Counted from the stretch's first letter, positions 17,264 through 25,052 are shown. The stretch: 43,507 nucleotides of DNA from Bacteroidaceae bacterium (GCA_024693505.1 JAILKU010000024.1:1-43507); one strand, 5' to 3'. Numbers and translations are program-made. The notes: generated from the letters alone by a model not told the origin.

Positions 17264-17455
17264 ATGGCTTCAACACAAGAAATGGTTAAATGCATTAATT
17301 GCAAACATGCCACTTATAAGCAGTGGTTTCAGAACCCCATCATTGCCTTGTGCTCGATTAGAATGAGCAAAGAGGTTGCCGAATCGAACAGAATATGTAA
17401 AGAATATGCTGAAAGAATGGGGCAACCAGAGGTTGAACACCTTGACAGTTATTAA
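17264..17455 (+). CDS. Small Cys-containing protein, putative zinc-binding
   Basis: The product has 63 residues with four Cys: a C-x2-C pair near the start (KCINCKHATYKQW), then single Cys in ALCSIR and RICKEY. The spacing is compatible with one zinc site. There is no signal peptide, so it is cytoplasmic. I know similar short proteins in Prevotella-like genomes but no function for them. A good promoter lies just upstream and the next gene has its own promoter, so it is probably transcribed alone. The presence of a promoter and the sensible composition make a real gene likely. Confidence 0.7.
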   Translation: MASTQEMVKCINCKHATYKQWFQNPIIALCSIRMSKEVAESNRICKEYAERMGQPEVEHLDSY

Positions 17456-17492
17456 TAAATGTGAATTATTGGTGTTTAAGACGAAGAAATAG

Positions 17493-17522
17493 TTGCAGAT
17501 TGACATATTTTTTGTAATTTTG
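17493..17522 (+). promoter_or_regulatory. Promoter of the exported TPR protein gene
   Basis: TTG (17493-17495), 19-base spacer, TAATTTTG (17515-17522), 48 bases before the ATG. Confidence 0.65.
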
Positions 17523-17570
17523 CACACGAAATATAATAAAACAAGAATAAAAACAAACAAATCTACGAAG

Positions 17571-18986
17571 ATGAAATTAAGAAAACTCACATTGGTGATT
17601 GCATTGTCAGCGCTAGGTGGCGTTGCAATGGCACAGAACTTCGAAGGAACAACTGTAGACGAACGTATCGGCTATTCCAACAACAACAATGAGGATAGTA
17701 TCAAGATCGGGCGCGGCTATATTTCCATGTTCCAGCAGAGCATTAGTAACCAAAACTGGCCAGAAGCATATATCAATTATAATTGGCTGAAGAAATATGC
17801 GCCCTTTGCTGTTAATGGCATCTACACTCAGGGGCCTGTAATGTTCTACTATCTTATTCAGGGCGAAAAAGACGATGCAAAGAAACTGACTTACTTCAAC
17901 GAACTCATGGAGCTCTTTGAAGCCAGACAAAAGAACCTTGATGCTCTGAATTCGTTCGCGAACACCAAGTCAACCCTGGGTGACGTGCTCTCCGTTAAGG
18001 CTGACTACTACAACTGGACAGCGCCCATCGTAAACAATTCTGGATACACCCTGAATAAGGCCTATGCCAACTTCAGCAACGCCATCAAAATGATTAATGA
18101 GAAGGGCGGCCGTGAGATTGAAGGCAGTGTGCTTCAGAATTTCTTCCTGGTGAGCGATGCCATGTATAAGGCCGGACCGAACGTGATGCGCGAGCAATAC
18201 CTGCAGGACTATTTGGACTCGAAGGATGCCTGCGAGAAGATGTTGCAGCTGGCCAAGGAAGCCCAGGCAGAGGGCGATGCCGAGAAGGCTAAAAAACTGG
18301 TTGAAAAATACGACGGCCCCCTGGCATTCATCGAACAGACCTTTGCAAAGAGCGGTGCTGCCGATCGCGAGCAGATCATCAACATCTACACGAAGAAGCT
18401 CGACAGCTACAAGAACGACATCAACAAGCTGAATAGTGCATTGACCCTGATGGCTCAGAACGACTGCGACGACAGCGATATCTATTACCAGTATGCCGAA
18501 GCCGCCTACGCCATCGAGCCCACCTTCACAAGTGCCATCGGTCTGGCTCAGAAGGAGCAGAAAGACGGCACACCAGAGAAGATGCTCGAATACTACAACA
18601 AAGCCCTGGAACTCTGCCCCAGCGATGCCAAGCGCGGCGCCATCTGCCTGAACATTGCCAACGGTCTGATTAAGAACAAGAGCTTCACTGGTGCCCTGAC
18701 CTATGCAGAACGCGCCATCGGCTACAATGCCGACCTGGCAGGAAAGGCATACCTGAAGCAGGCCAATGTCTATACCCAGCTGGGCCAGTGGAACGATGCA
18801 ATTGCCTATTGTACCAAAGCTGCTGATGCCGACATCACCGTCAGCGGTACAGCAAACCGTTTGAAAGAGAGTATCCAGAAGGTTCAGGCCAACCAGGCCG
18901 CTGCCGCTAAGGCCAAAGCTGCATATGACGAATACATCGCTAAGCAGAAGGCTGAGGAAGACTTCTGGACAAAAGGTGTAAAATAA
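17571..18986 (+). CDS. Exported tetratricopeptide-repeat protein
   Basis: The 471-residue protein has a signal peptide (MKLRKLTLVIALSALGGVAMAQ) and TPR-type helical pairs towards the C-terminus (MLEYYNKALELCPSDAKRG, GALTYAERAIGYNADLAGKAYLKQANVYTQLGQWNDAIAYCTKA), ending in an Ala/Lys-rich helix (AAAAKAKAAYDEYIAKQKAEEDF). The N-terminal 250 residues are helical without a motif I can name. It probably acts in the periplasm as a scaffold; partners are unknown. I chose the ATG at 17571 over one 26 codons upstream because the latter lies on the -33 element. Codon use is that of a well-expressed gene, and a strong terminator follows. Confidence 0.82.
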   Translation: MKLRKLTLVIALSALGGVAMAQNFEGTTVDERIGYSNNNNEDSIKIGRGYISMFQQSISNQNWPEAYINYNWLKKYAPFAVNGIYTQGPVMFYYLIQGEKDDAKKLTYFNELMELFEARQKNLDALNSFANTKSTLGDVLSVKADYYNWTAPIVNNSGYTLNKAYANFSNAIKMINEKGGREIEGSVLQNFFLVSDAMYKAGPNVMREQYLQDYLDSKDACEKMLQLAKEAQAEGDAEKAKKLVEKYDGPLAFIEQTFAKSGAADREQIINIYTKKLDSYKNDINKLNSALTLMAQNDCDDSDIYYQYAEAAYAIEPTFTSAIGLAQKEQKDGTPEKMLEYYNKALELCPSDAKRGAICLNIANGLIKNKSFTGALTYAERAIGYNADLAGKAYLKQANVYTQLGQWNDAIAYCTKAADADITVSGTANRLKESIQKVQANQAAAAKAKAAYDEYIAKQKAEEDFWTKGVK

Positions 18987-19014
18987 ATATGTATTAGACC
19001 ATTTCCCAACCTAT

Positions 19015-19060
19015 TTTGGGCGGTGCTAAAAGCGTAAATTGGCTTTAAGTGCCGCCCAAA
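19015..19060 (+). terminator. Terminator after the TPR protein gene
   Basis: Two 19-base arms (19015-19033, 19042-19060) pair with two G-T wobbles and one mismatch around an 8-base loop, followed by TTGTTTATAAGTGTT. A long hairpin 29 bases past the stop codon. Confidence 0.7.
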
Positions 19061-19102
19061 TTGTTTATAAGTGTTAAAAAACGGAAAACAATCGCAAATA
19101 GT

Positions 19103-19134
19103 TTTGTCCATTCTATTTATTTTTTATAACTTTA
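19103..19134 (+). promoter_or_regulatory. Promoter of the tatA-tatC cluster
   Basis: TTTG (19103-19106), 20-base spacer, TAACTTTA (19127-19134; last base off consensus). It leaves a leader of about 140 bases before tatA, which I could not assign to a known riboswitch. Confidence 0.55.
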
Positions 19135-19281
19135 CACGGTTTTAAGTTAAAAGAGGCAAAGAAATAATGCAATTAGGGCCAAAAAGTGGCAAAATGACCG
19201 ACAAAAGTAAACGCATGATTCATGCTTGGCCCGTAGAGAATAGAAAACGTAACAATTAACATAAATAAAAAGATTAAGAAC

Positions 19282-19485
19282 ATGACACAACATTTAATGT
19301 TTATCGGCAATTTGGGCACTGGTGAGATTATTATCATTGCGCTCATTGTACTCCTGCTCTTTGGTGGAAAGAAGATTCCCGAACTGATGAAGGGTATTGG
19401 CAAAGGCGTTAAGAGTTTCAAAGATGGTATGAATGAGATTGAAAAAGAGATCACATCCGAACCTGAGAAGAAAGACGAGAAATAA
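19282..19485 (+). CDS. tatA: Twin-arginine translocase subunit TatA
   Basis: The 67-residue protein has the TatA/E plan: a short N-terminal membrane helix ([16 protein letters not shown]), the conserved hinge [16 protein letters not shown], an amphipathic helix ([15 protein letters not shown]) and a charged tail. TatA oligomers form the channel through which TatC-recruited folded proteins cross the inner membrane. No tatB is nearby; a TatA-TatC two-part system is usual in this phylum. The next gene, 38 bases on, encodes a Tat-signal protein and tatC lies four genes down, so the locus supplies both the machine and a client. Confidence 0.92.
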   Translation: MTQHLMFIGNLGTGEIIIIALIVLLLFGGKKIPELMKGIGKGVKSFKDGMNEIEKEITSEPEKKDEK

Positions 19486-19523
19486 CAATTATTTATAAAC
19501 TAAACAACATTTTCTTTTTTACT

Positions 19524-21032
19524 ATGGAAAAAATGTCAAGAAGATCGTTCCTCAAGGCAGGAACCGCAGCAACAGCTGCTTTTGCAATGGCTCCCACAGA
19601 CGTATTGGCAGCCAAGTCTAAGAAAACTGCTCCCAAGAAGACCAAGCTGAAGATTCTGGGTGTAGGTATTGGTGGTCGTGGTCATTCCGACATCAACGGC
19701 GTATGCCGCAACGGCGATGCTCTGTATGACGATGTTGAGTTCATCGGACTGGCCGACACCGACTGGAAGTATGCCAAGGGCGTGCTGGACGAGTACAAGA
19801 AACTCTACCCCAACTGCAAGCTGTATCATGACTACAAGACAATGTATGCAGAGTTGCTGGATCAGGCTGATGCCGTAATCTGCGGAACTGCCGACCATAC
19901 TCATGCTATCATTTGCGCCGAGGCTCTGGCTGCCGGCAAGCATGTTTACTGCGAGAAGCCTCTGACCCGTACCGTGTACGAATCTCGTCTGCTCACCAAG
20001 TTGGCCGAGAAGGCTGGTGTTGCTACCCAGATGGGTAACCAGGGTGCAAGCGGCGAGGGTGTGAACCTCGTTTGTGAGTGGATCTGGAACGGTGAGATTG
20101 GTGAGGTAACTCATGTTGATGCCTTCACAGACCGTCCTATCTGGCCGCAGGGTCTGGAACACCCCGCTGAGGTTGTGCCCGTGCCCGACACACTGAACTG
20201 GGATGCTTGGATTGGCCCGGCTCCCATGCGCGACTACAACCCCATCTACACACCTTGGAACTTCCGCGGATGGTGGGACTTCGGTACTGGTGCTCTCGGC
20301 GATATGGCTTGCCACATCCTGCACCCCGTATTCAAGGCTCTGAAGCTGGGTTATCCCACTAAGATTCAGGGTTCTTCTACTCCTCTAATGGCTGAGTCCT
20401 GCCCCAATGCACAGCAGGTTAAGTACACCTTCCCCGCTCGTGAGAACCTGCCGAAGGTTGCTATGCCCGAGGTTACCGTTACATGGTGCGACGGTGGTCT
20501 GATTCCTTATCGTCCCGAAGCTCTGCCCGCAGGTAAGAGCCTGAATATCAGCGGTGGTGGTGCTATCTTCTATGGTACCAAGGACACTCTGATTGTAGGT
20601 TGCTACGGCGAGAGCCCCTATCTGCTGAGCGGTCGTGTGCCCAATGCCCCGAAGGTTTGCCGCCGCGTAACGCTGGGTCACCATCGCGACTGGGTTCGTG
20701 CATGTCTCGAAGATCCCGCAACTCGCGTTAAGACAGCATCCGACTTCAGCGAGGCCGGTCCTTTCAACGAGATGGTTGCCATGGGCGTTTGCGCAATTCG
20801 ACTGCAGGGTCTGAACCAAGTTCTGGAGTGGGACGGTGCGAACATGAAGTTCACCAACATCCCCGAGAAGGCTACCGTACGCAGCATGATCAAGGACGGC
20901 TTCACCATCAAGGATGGTCACCCCTCGTTCAACAAGACCTACACCGAGCCCGTCAATGCTCGTGAGTTCGCTGCCGAACTGGTTAAGCCCAAGTATCGTG
21001 ACGGCTACAAACTGCCCGATATGCCTGTATAA
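19524..21032 (+). CDS. Tat-exported Gfo/Idh/MocA-family NAD(P)-dependent oxidoreductase
   Basis: The 502-residue protein starts with a textbook Tat signal (MEKMSRRSFLKAG) and an Ala-rich h-region ending near DVLAA. The Rossmann domain follows: GVGIGGRGH for the dinucleotide, ADTDW at the end of strand 2, and HVYCEKPLTRTVYE with the EKP motif. The C-terminal half is the alpha/beta domain of the family (GWWDFGTGALGDMACH with the catalytic-region His). Tat export fits a protein that must fold around its NAD(P) before leaving the cytoplasm. Members of this family oxidise sugar hydroxyls. With DUF1080 and TIM-barrel genes next door, oxidation of a glycoside at C3 is the best guess (inference from context). 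The other possibility is a general sugar dehydrogenase. Confidence 0.9.
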   Translation: MEKMSRRSFLKAGTAATAAFAMAPTDVLAAKSKKTAPKKTKLKILGVGIGGRGHSDINGVCRNGDALYDDVEFIGLADTDWKYAKGVLDEYKKLYPNCKLYHDYKTMYAELLDQADAVICGTADHTHAIICAEALAAGKHVYCEKPLTRTVYESRLLTKLAEKAGVATQMGNQGASGEGVNLVCEWIWNGEIGEVTHVDAFTDRPIWPQGLEHPAEVVPVPDTLNWDAWIGPAPMRDYNPIYTPWNFRGWWDFGTGALGDMACHILHPVFKALKLGYPTKIQGSSTPLMAESCPNAQQVKYTFPARENLPKVAMPEVTVTWCDGGLIPYRPEALPAGKSLNISGGGAIFYGTKDTLIVGCYGESPYLLSGRVPNAPKVCRRVTLGHHRDWVRACLEDPATRVKTASDFSEAGPFNEMVAMGVCAIRLQGLNQVLEWDGANMKFTNIPEKATVRSMIKDGFTIKDGHPSFNKTYTEPVNAREFAAELVKPKYRDGYKLPDMPV

Positions 21033-21055
21033 ACGACAACATAGTTCCAACGAAA

Positions 21056-21916
21056 ATGAAACTAAGAAATCTCCTTGCCGCAGCAGCACTGGCTGCTGCG
21101 GCTGGCGTACAGGCTCAGCCTCAGTACGTCGTTATCGAGAATCCGCAGGTTGACCTCAGCACGCTGAAAGTCGACAAGGACGGCTACTATGTCCTCTTCG
21201 ACGGCTCCAGCATGAACGGTTGGCGCGGCTACTGCAAAGACCACATTCCCAGCAAGTGGAACATCAAGGACGGTGCCCTGCATTTCAACGGACGTGGTCA
21301 AGGCGAAGGCGGCGACATCATCTTCGCACACAAATTCAAGAATTTCGAATTCGAGATCGAATGGAAAATCTGTGAAGGTGGTAACTCCGGCATTTTCTAC
21401 TTAGGCAAGGAAACCGCTACCATCAACAATGACGAGCCTAAGACCGAAGAGACGAAGGCCGGCAATGTGACCATCACTCAAACCATCGACAACCGCGGCA
21501 AGCTCAACTACCAGCCCATCTACATCAGCTGTCCCGAGTGCCAGGTTCTTGACAACGAGCGCCATCCCGATGCAAAACTCGGCGCGACCCTCGGTATCCG
21601 TCAAAGCACCAGCCTCTACGACATGATTGTAGCAAAGCCTCAGAACGCCAATCCCGCAGGTCAGTGGAACAAGGTGAAGATTATCGTGAAGAACGGCAAG
21701 GTGACACACTTCCAGAACGGCGTAAAGGTGCTGAGCTACACTTTGGCTGACAAGTCTTGGGTTGACCTGGTTCAGACCTCCAAGTTCAGCCAGAAGAACT
21801 GGCCTCTTGCCTACGAGATCATGAAGGACTGCGGCAAGGAAGCCGGCTATTTCGGCATGCAGGACCATGGCGATGAGGTTTGGTACCGTAACATCCGCGT
21901 AAAAGTTCTGAAGTAA
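21056..21916 (+). CDS. Exported DUF1080 protein (3-keto-glycoside hydrolase/hydratase-like)
   Basis: The 286-residue protein has a Sec signal peptide (MKLRNLLAAAALAAAAGVQAQ) and a concanavalin-like DUF1080 domain: YVLFDGSSMNGWRGY, WNIKDGALHFNGRG, FKNFEFEIEWKICEGGNSGIFY, then MQDHGDEVWYRNIRVKVL at the end. This domain is annotated as 3-keto-disaccharide hydrolase, and proteins of this type have been linked to hydration or cleavage of 3-keto sugars. It lies 23 bases after the oxidoreductase gene and 17 before the TIM-barrel gene, so the three are one transcript. The combination suggests successive steps acting on a glycoside in the periplasm. The exact reaction is inference. Confidence 0.88.
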   Translation: MKLRNLLAAAALAAAAGVQAQPQYVVIENPQVDLSTLKVDKDGYYVLFDGSSMNGWRGYCKDHIPSKWNIKDGALHFNGRGQGEGGDIIFAHKFKNFEFEIEWKICEGGNSGIFYLGKETATINNDEPKTEETKAGNVTITQTIDNRGKLNYQPIYISCPECQVLDNERHPDAKLGATLGIRQSTSLYDMIVAKPQNANPAGQWNKVKIIVKNGKVTHFQNGVKVLSYTLADKSWVDLVQTSKFSQKNWPLAYEIMKDCGKEAGYFGMQDHGDEVWYRNIRVKVLK

Positions 21917-21933
21917 ACATGTAAAAACAGAAA

Positions 21934-22854
21934 ATGAAAAGTAACATGAAGAAAGTATTTTCAAACATCAGTCTTATGGCCGTTGCTGCAATGGCCATGT
22001 GTATGACATCCTGCACCCCCAAGCCCGCTGAACCGGTGAAGAAGGATATGGCCTTCCAGATGTACAGTGTTCGCGAGCTCATCGGTGACCCCGGCAAGTA
22101 CGCCGAGAATCACGAGGCCACGCTGAAGGCCTTGGCCGATATGGGTTACACAGCTATCGAGGCTGCAAACTATGGCGACGGCAAACTCTACGGCGTTGAG
22201 CCCGAGCAGTTTAAGGCTGACATCGAAGCTGCAGGTATGGAAGTTCTCTCGAGCCATGTCGGTCACAACCTGAACGACGAAGAACTCCAGAGCGGCGAAT
22301 TCCCTGAAGCTCTGAAATGGTGGGAACAGTGCATCGACTGCCACAAGCGCGCCGGTATGAAGTATATCGTCAATCCTGGTGTTAACTACCCCAGAAACCT
22401 GGCAGAAGCCGACGTTATCTGCAAATACATGAACAAAGTCGGCGAGATGGCTAATGCAGCCGGTCTTAAGTTCGGCTACCACAACCACTCCCACGAGTTC
22501 GGCAAGGTAGAGGACAAGGTATGGTATGACTATATGGTTGAGCATACCGATGCCGATAAGGTATTCTTCGAGATGGATGTATATTGGGCAGTTCGTGCCG
22601 GTGTAGGTCCTGTGAATTACTTCAAGAAGTACCCCGGTCGCTTCTTGCTGCTCCACATCAAGGATGACAGGGAACTGGGCCAGAGCGGTATGGTTGGCTT
22701 CGATGCAATCTTCAACAACTTCGAAACAGCCGGAACAAAGTATCCGATTGTGGAACTCGAGGGTTGCAATGCACCCACCATTCTGGAAGGTATGAAGCAG
22801 AGTGCCGACTACCTCTTGAATGCAGACTTCGTTAAACCATCGTACGACGATTGA
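21934..22854 (+). CDS. Lipoprotein TIM-barrel sugar isomerase/epimerase/lyase-family protein
   Basis: The 306-residue protein carries a lipoprotein signal (AVAAMAMCMTSCTPKPAEP) and then an AP-endonuclease-2/xylose-isomerase-like TIM barrel: FQMYSVREL, GYTAIEAANYG, VLSSHVGHNL, YHNHSHEFGKV, FEMDVYWAVRAG, LLHIKDDREL and IVELEGCNAP, which supply the His/Glu/Asp metal ligands expected of the fold. Proteins of this group next to DUF1080 and Gfo/Idh/MocA genes have been implicated as lyases acting on 3-keto-glycosides; isomerase or epimerase activity is the generic label. Being a lipoprotein, it would work in the envelope with its two neighbours. The ATG at 21946 is an alternative start. Confidence 0.87.
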   Translation: MKSNMKKVFSNISLMAVAAMAMCMTSCTPKPAEPVKKDMAFQMYSVRELIGDPGKYAENHEATLKALADMGYTAIEAANYGDGKLYGVEPEQFKADIEAAGMEVLSSHVGHNLNDEELQSGEFPEALKWWEQCIDCHKRAGMKYIVNPGVNYPRNLAEADVICKYMNKVGEMANAAGLKFGYHNHSHEFGKVEDKVWYDYMVEHTDADKVFFEMDVYWAVRAGVGPVNYFKKYPGRFLLLHIKDDRELGQSGMVGFDAIFNNFETAGTKYPIVELEGCNAPTILEGMKQSADYLLNADFVKPSYDD

Positions 22855-22871
22855 CCGAAAACGACAAATCC

Positions 22872-22907
22872 ATTATGGGTTGCAGGCTAAAACCTGCAGC
22901 CCATAAT
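22872..22907 (+). terminator. Hairpin after the TIM-barrel gene (possible terminator or attenuator)
   Basis: Arms of 15 bases (22872-22886, 22893-22907) pair throughout with one G-T wobble, around the loop CTAAAA. Only a weak T run follows, so it may stop transcription only partly before tatC. Confidence 0.55.
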
Positions 22908-22917
22908 TTATGCAAAC

Positions 22918-22969
22918 ACCCGGGTCTTGTTCTTGCGAAACCCGGGTTCCGCAAGAACAAGACCCGGGT
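22918..22969. repeat. Symmetric palindrome with three ACCCGGGT copies at 22-base spacing
   Basis: ACCCGGGT occurs at 22918, 22940 and 22962. The two 14-base spacers are inverted copies of each other (CTTGTTCTTGCGAA and TCCGCAAGAACAAG, one difference), so the outer 20-base arms (22918-22937, 22950-22969) are perfectly complementary. An A run follows, which on the minus strand would precede the hairpin. It lies between the TIM-barrel gene and tatC. Confidence 0.85.
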
Positions 22970-23015
22970 ATAAAAAAAAATAACTCCCCGTTTTTTAGGA
23001 ACAAAGCTATTTGAT

Positions 23016-24056
23016 ATGGCAGTAAAGAAGAAAAAGATTGCAAGGAAAAACCAGAAAGCAAAGGCTAAGGCAAAATTGTCGAACAATATCTCCGAGACGT
23101 TGCTAACGAGTAACGACGAGAACCAGGGTGCTGTAGAAGACGTATCAGAGACGGAAGAAACTGGCGTTCCGAGTCAGGCGGAAGACGTAAGACAAGACGT
23201 TGAACAGCCTGAGACAAAGAGCACTCAAGCCACATCGTCCCAGCAAGGAGGTGACGGGCGGAGCAATGATGATGACCAAGAAGATGATGAAGAAGACGGT
23301 ATGTCTTTCTGGGACCACCTCGAAGTCTTGCGTTGGGCACTATTCCGCACCGCCTGTGTCATGCTGGTTGCTTTCTGCTTGTGGTTTTGGGCAATGCCCC
23401 ATATCTTCGACAGCTTTGTCATGGGAGCCACCTCGAGCGACTTCTTCGTCTACAAGTGGCTTACCAAACTCAGTCACGGACTGATTTCGTTTGACCCCAA
23501 CTTCAATGTCGAGATTATCAACATTGAGGTGACCGGGCCATTCATGATACACATTAAGACCTCATTCTACATGGCGGCCATTGTGACGTTTCCTTATATT
23601 ATCTACGAGTTGTGGCGGTTCATCCGGCCCGCACTCTTCGAGAACGAGATACGCCATCTGCGCCCTGCATTCCTGGGCGGCACGCTGATGTTCTTTATCG
23701 GTTGCGCCATAGGCTACATGCTTGTATTCCCCTTCACCTTCCGTTTCCTGACGGAGTACAACCTTAGCCCCACCATAACCAACCAGATTAATCTCTCCAA
23801 TTACATCGGCAATTTCTCCATGCTCATCATCGTTATGGGCCTGGTTTTCGAAATGCCCCTCCTGGCATGGCTTCTAAGCTGCTTCGGGCTGATTACGAAG
23901 AGTTTCCTGCGTGAATACAAACGTCATGCCGTAGTTGTGCTGTTAGTTACAGCAGCCATCATTACGCCCAGCGGCGACCCCTTCACCCTGATGATTGTTT
24001 TCATTCCGCTATATATTCTCTACGAAGCATCCATCTGGGTTGTAAAGAAGGAATAA
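23016..24056 (+). CDS. tatC: Twin-arginine translocase subunit TatC with N-terminal extension
   Basis: The last 250 of 346 residues form TatC: the N-terminal MSFWDHLEVLRWALFR (the signal-peptide-binding HLxELR region), six membrane helices, and conserved segments (FPYIIYELWRFIRPAL, ALFENEIR, VFEMPLLAW, TPSGDPFT). TatC binds the RR signal and recruits TatA. The first 98 or so residues are an extra, highly charged cytoplasmic region: a Lys/Ala-rich start (VKKKKIARKNQKAKAKAK), then an acidic low-complexity stretch (DDDQEDDEEDG). Usual TatC proteins lack it. No in-frame start other than the ATG just before SFWDHLE (about 23298) would give a standard length, so the extension may be real or the true start may be there. 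No promoter is visible directly upstream. Confidence 0.9.
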   Translation: MAVKKKKIARKNQKAKAKAKLSNNISETLLTSNDENQGAVEDVSETEETGVPSQAEDVRQDVEQPETKSTQATSSQQGGDGRSNDDDQEDDEEDGMSFWDHLEVLRWALFRTACVMLVAFCLWFWAMPHIFDSFVMGATSSDFFVYKWLTKLSHGLISFDPNFNVEIINIEVTGPFMIHIKTSFYMAAIVTFPYIIYELWRFIRPALFENEIRHLRPAFLGGTLMFFIGCAIGYMLVFPFTFRFLTEYNLSPTITNQINLSNYIGNFSMLIIVMGLVFEMPLLAWLLSCFGLITKSFLREYKRHAVVVLLVTAAIITPSGDPFTLMIVFIPLYILYEASIWVVKKE

Positions 24057-24060
24057 AAAA

Positions 24061-24091
24061 CACGGGAGTGCAAAACAGATGCACTCCCGTG
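24061..24091 (+). terminator. Terminator of tatC
   Basis: Perfect 12-base arms CACGGGAGTGCA and TGCACTCCCGTG around a 7-base loop, five bases past the stop codon. There is an A run before and no strong T run after on the plus strand. Confidence 0.65.
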
Positions 24092-24099
24092 AAATAAAG

Positions 24100-24139
24100 A
24101 ATAGCCTGCCGTTCGTCGTAATAGGCGAGGCAGGCTATT
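24100..24139 (-). terminator. Terminator of the winged-helix protein gene
   Basis: Perfect 11-base arms AATAGCCTGCC and GGCAGGCTATT lie right after the minus-strand stop; TTCTTTATTT follows on that strand. Confidence 0.7.
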
Positions 24140-24142
24140 TTC

Positions 24143-24343
24143 TTACTTTAACGACAGAGAAACGTTCTTTTCGTCCTCTTCGACATTCAGTTTGTCTTCG
24201 CGGAGCAACCAACCAATAGCCATATACAGATCCTTCTCGGTCTTAGCCTTAGTGGCCTTCTTCAAGTCCTTTACAGTCATTACTCCATTCTCATTCAGGG
24301 CCGTCCAAACGGCACCTGCCAATGTTCCAATCTTTTCGTTCAT
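24143..24343 (-). CDS. Small winged helix-turn-helix protein (DUF2582 type)
   Basis: The 66-residue protein (MNEKIGTLAGAVWTALNENG, then MTVKDLKKATKAKTEKDLYMAIGWLLREDKLNVEED) is a single compact winged-helix domain of the type found as stand-alone proteins in Bacteroidota. The length is normal for the group. It may bind nucleic acid, though members of this family have no clearly established role that I know. It is transcribed alone, from a -7 element at 24392-24385, and converges on tatC with a hairpin for each. Confidence 0.85.
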   Translation of the reverse strand: MNEKIGTLAGAVWTALNENGVMTVKDLKKATKAKTEKDLYMAIGWLLREDKLNVEEDEKNVSLSLK

Positions 24344-24384
24344 AATTTTAACACCTAAAAGTTAAACTAACATCAAAACGGCGG

Positions 24385-24392
24385 CAAAGGTA
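24385..24392 (-). promoter_or_regulatory. Probable -7 element of the winged-helix gene
   Basis: On the minus strand TACCTTTG (24392 to 24385), 41 bases before the ATG; no clear -33 element. Confidence 0.5.
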
Positions 24393-24488
24393 GAACATTT
24401 ATGCCATAAAGTACCGCTTTCGCTGACGATTATGTAAAAAAACCTTCTTTTTTTTGATATAAATCATTTCTTCATTCCAGGAATTTTG

Positions 24489-24496
24489 TAATTTTG
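24489..24496 (+). promoter_or_regulatory. Probable -7 element of the small lipoprotein gene
   Basis: TAATTTTG, 26 bases before the ATG at 24523; TTTC at 24467-24470 is a weak -33 candidate with an 18-base spacer. Confidence 0.5.
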
Positions 24497-24522
24497 CATA
24501 AAAACAATCAATCTTCATAACA

Positions 24523-24930
24523 ATGAAAAAGACCAACATCCCCACCCTTTTGGCAGTACTGCTGCTTGCTTGCATTTCGTGCAACAGAATGAGCCGGGAC
24601 GAGCAAATAGCCCGCGAAGCCAGGGAATACACACAAAAACAATGTCCGCGATACGTTGACAAAAGTACGCGCATGGACAGCACTACCTACGACACCCGGA
24701 ATCGCGTCTTCGCATACAACTATACCGTAGAAGGAGAGCTCGATGACCCCGCAATCTATACCGAGCAGGTAAAATCTCTCTTTCGGGACAAAATCTTAAA
24801 GGAGATTCGTTCCAGTATACAAATGAAGAGCTACAAGGACGAGGGACTGACCATCCTATATCGCTACGTCAGCGCCTCAACGGGCGAAACCCGCCTGGAG
24901 TACCGATTCGAGAAGGAAGAGTACAGGTAG
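24523..24930 (+). CDS. Small lipoprotein of unknown function
   Basis: This encodes 135 residues with a clear lipoprotein signal (MKKTNIPTLLAVLLLACISC, Cys 20). The mature part is helical and charged at first (MSRDEQIAREAREYTQKQCP), then has beta-type alternation (RVFAYNYTVEGEL, LTILYRYVSASTGE, RLEYRFEKEEYR). It resembles small Bacteroidales envelope lipoproteins, but I do not recognise a named family. It stands alone between its own -7 element and a terminator. Confidence 0.8.
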   Translation: MKKTNIPTLLAVLLLACISCNRMSRDEQIAREAREYTQKQCPRYVDKSTRMDSTTYDTRNRVFAYNYTVEGELDDPAIYTEQVKSLFRDKILKEIRSSIQMKSYKDEGLTILYRYVSASTGETRLEYRFEKEEYR

Positions 24931-25014
24931 GGAGATTATGATTATGGGGGGGAGTCTGATGTTTAGAGGTTAAAGGCAGGAAAGAATTCCTCCATATCGG
25001 TCAAAATGAATACG

Positions 25015-25052
25015 ACAAAAGCCCTTTCTCAGAATTGGGAAAGGGCTTTTGT
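25015..25052. terminator. Bidirectional terminator between the lipoprotein and GH109-like genes
   Basis: Fourteen-base perfect arms (25015-25028, 25039-25052; core AAAAGCCCTTTC) with A and T runs at the two sides; it serves both converging genes. Confidence 0.85.

Noticed and set aside
19536..20324. Minus-strand open frames opposite the Tat-signal oxidoreductase
   Set aside because: Shadow frame; no promoter or family motif.
22832..23086. Minus-strand open frames across the ACCCGGGT palindrome
   Set aside because: The frame is a by-product of the inverted repeat and lies antisense to tatC's start.
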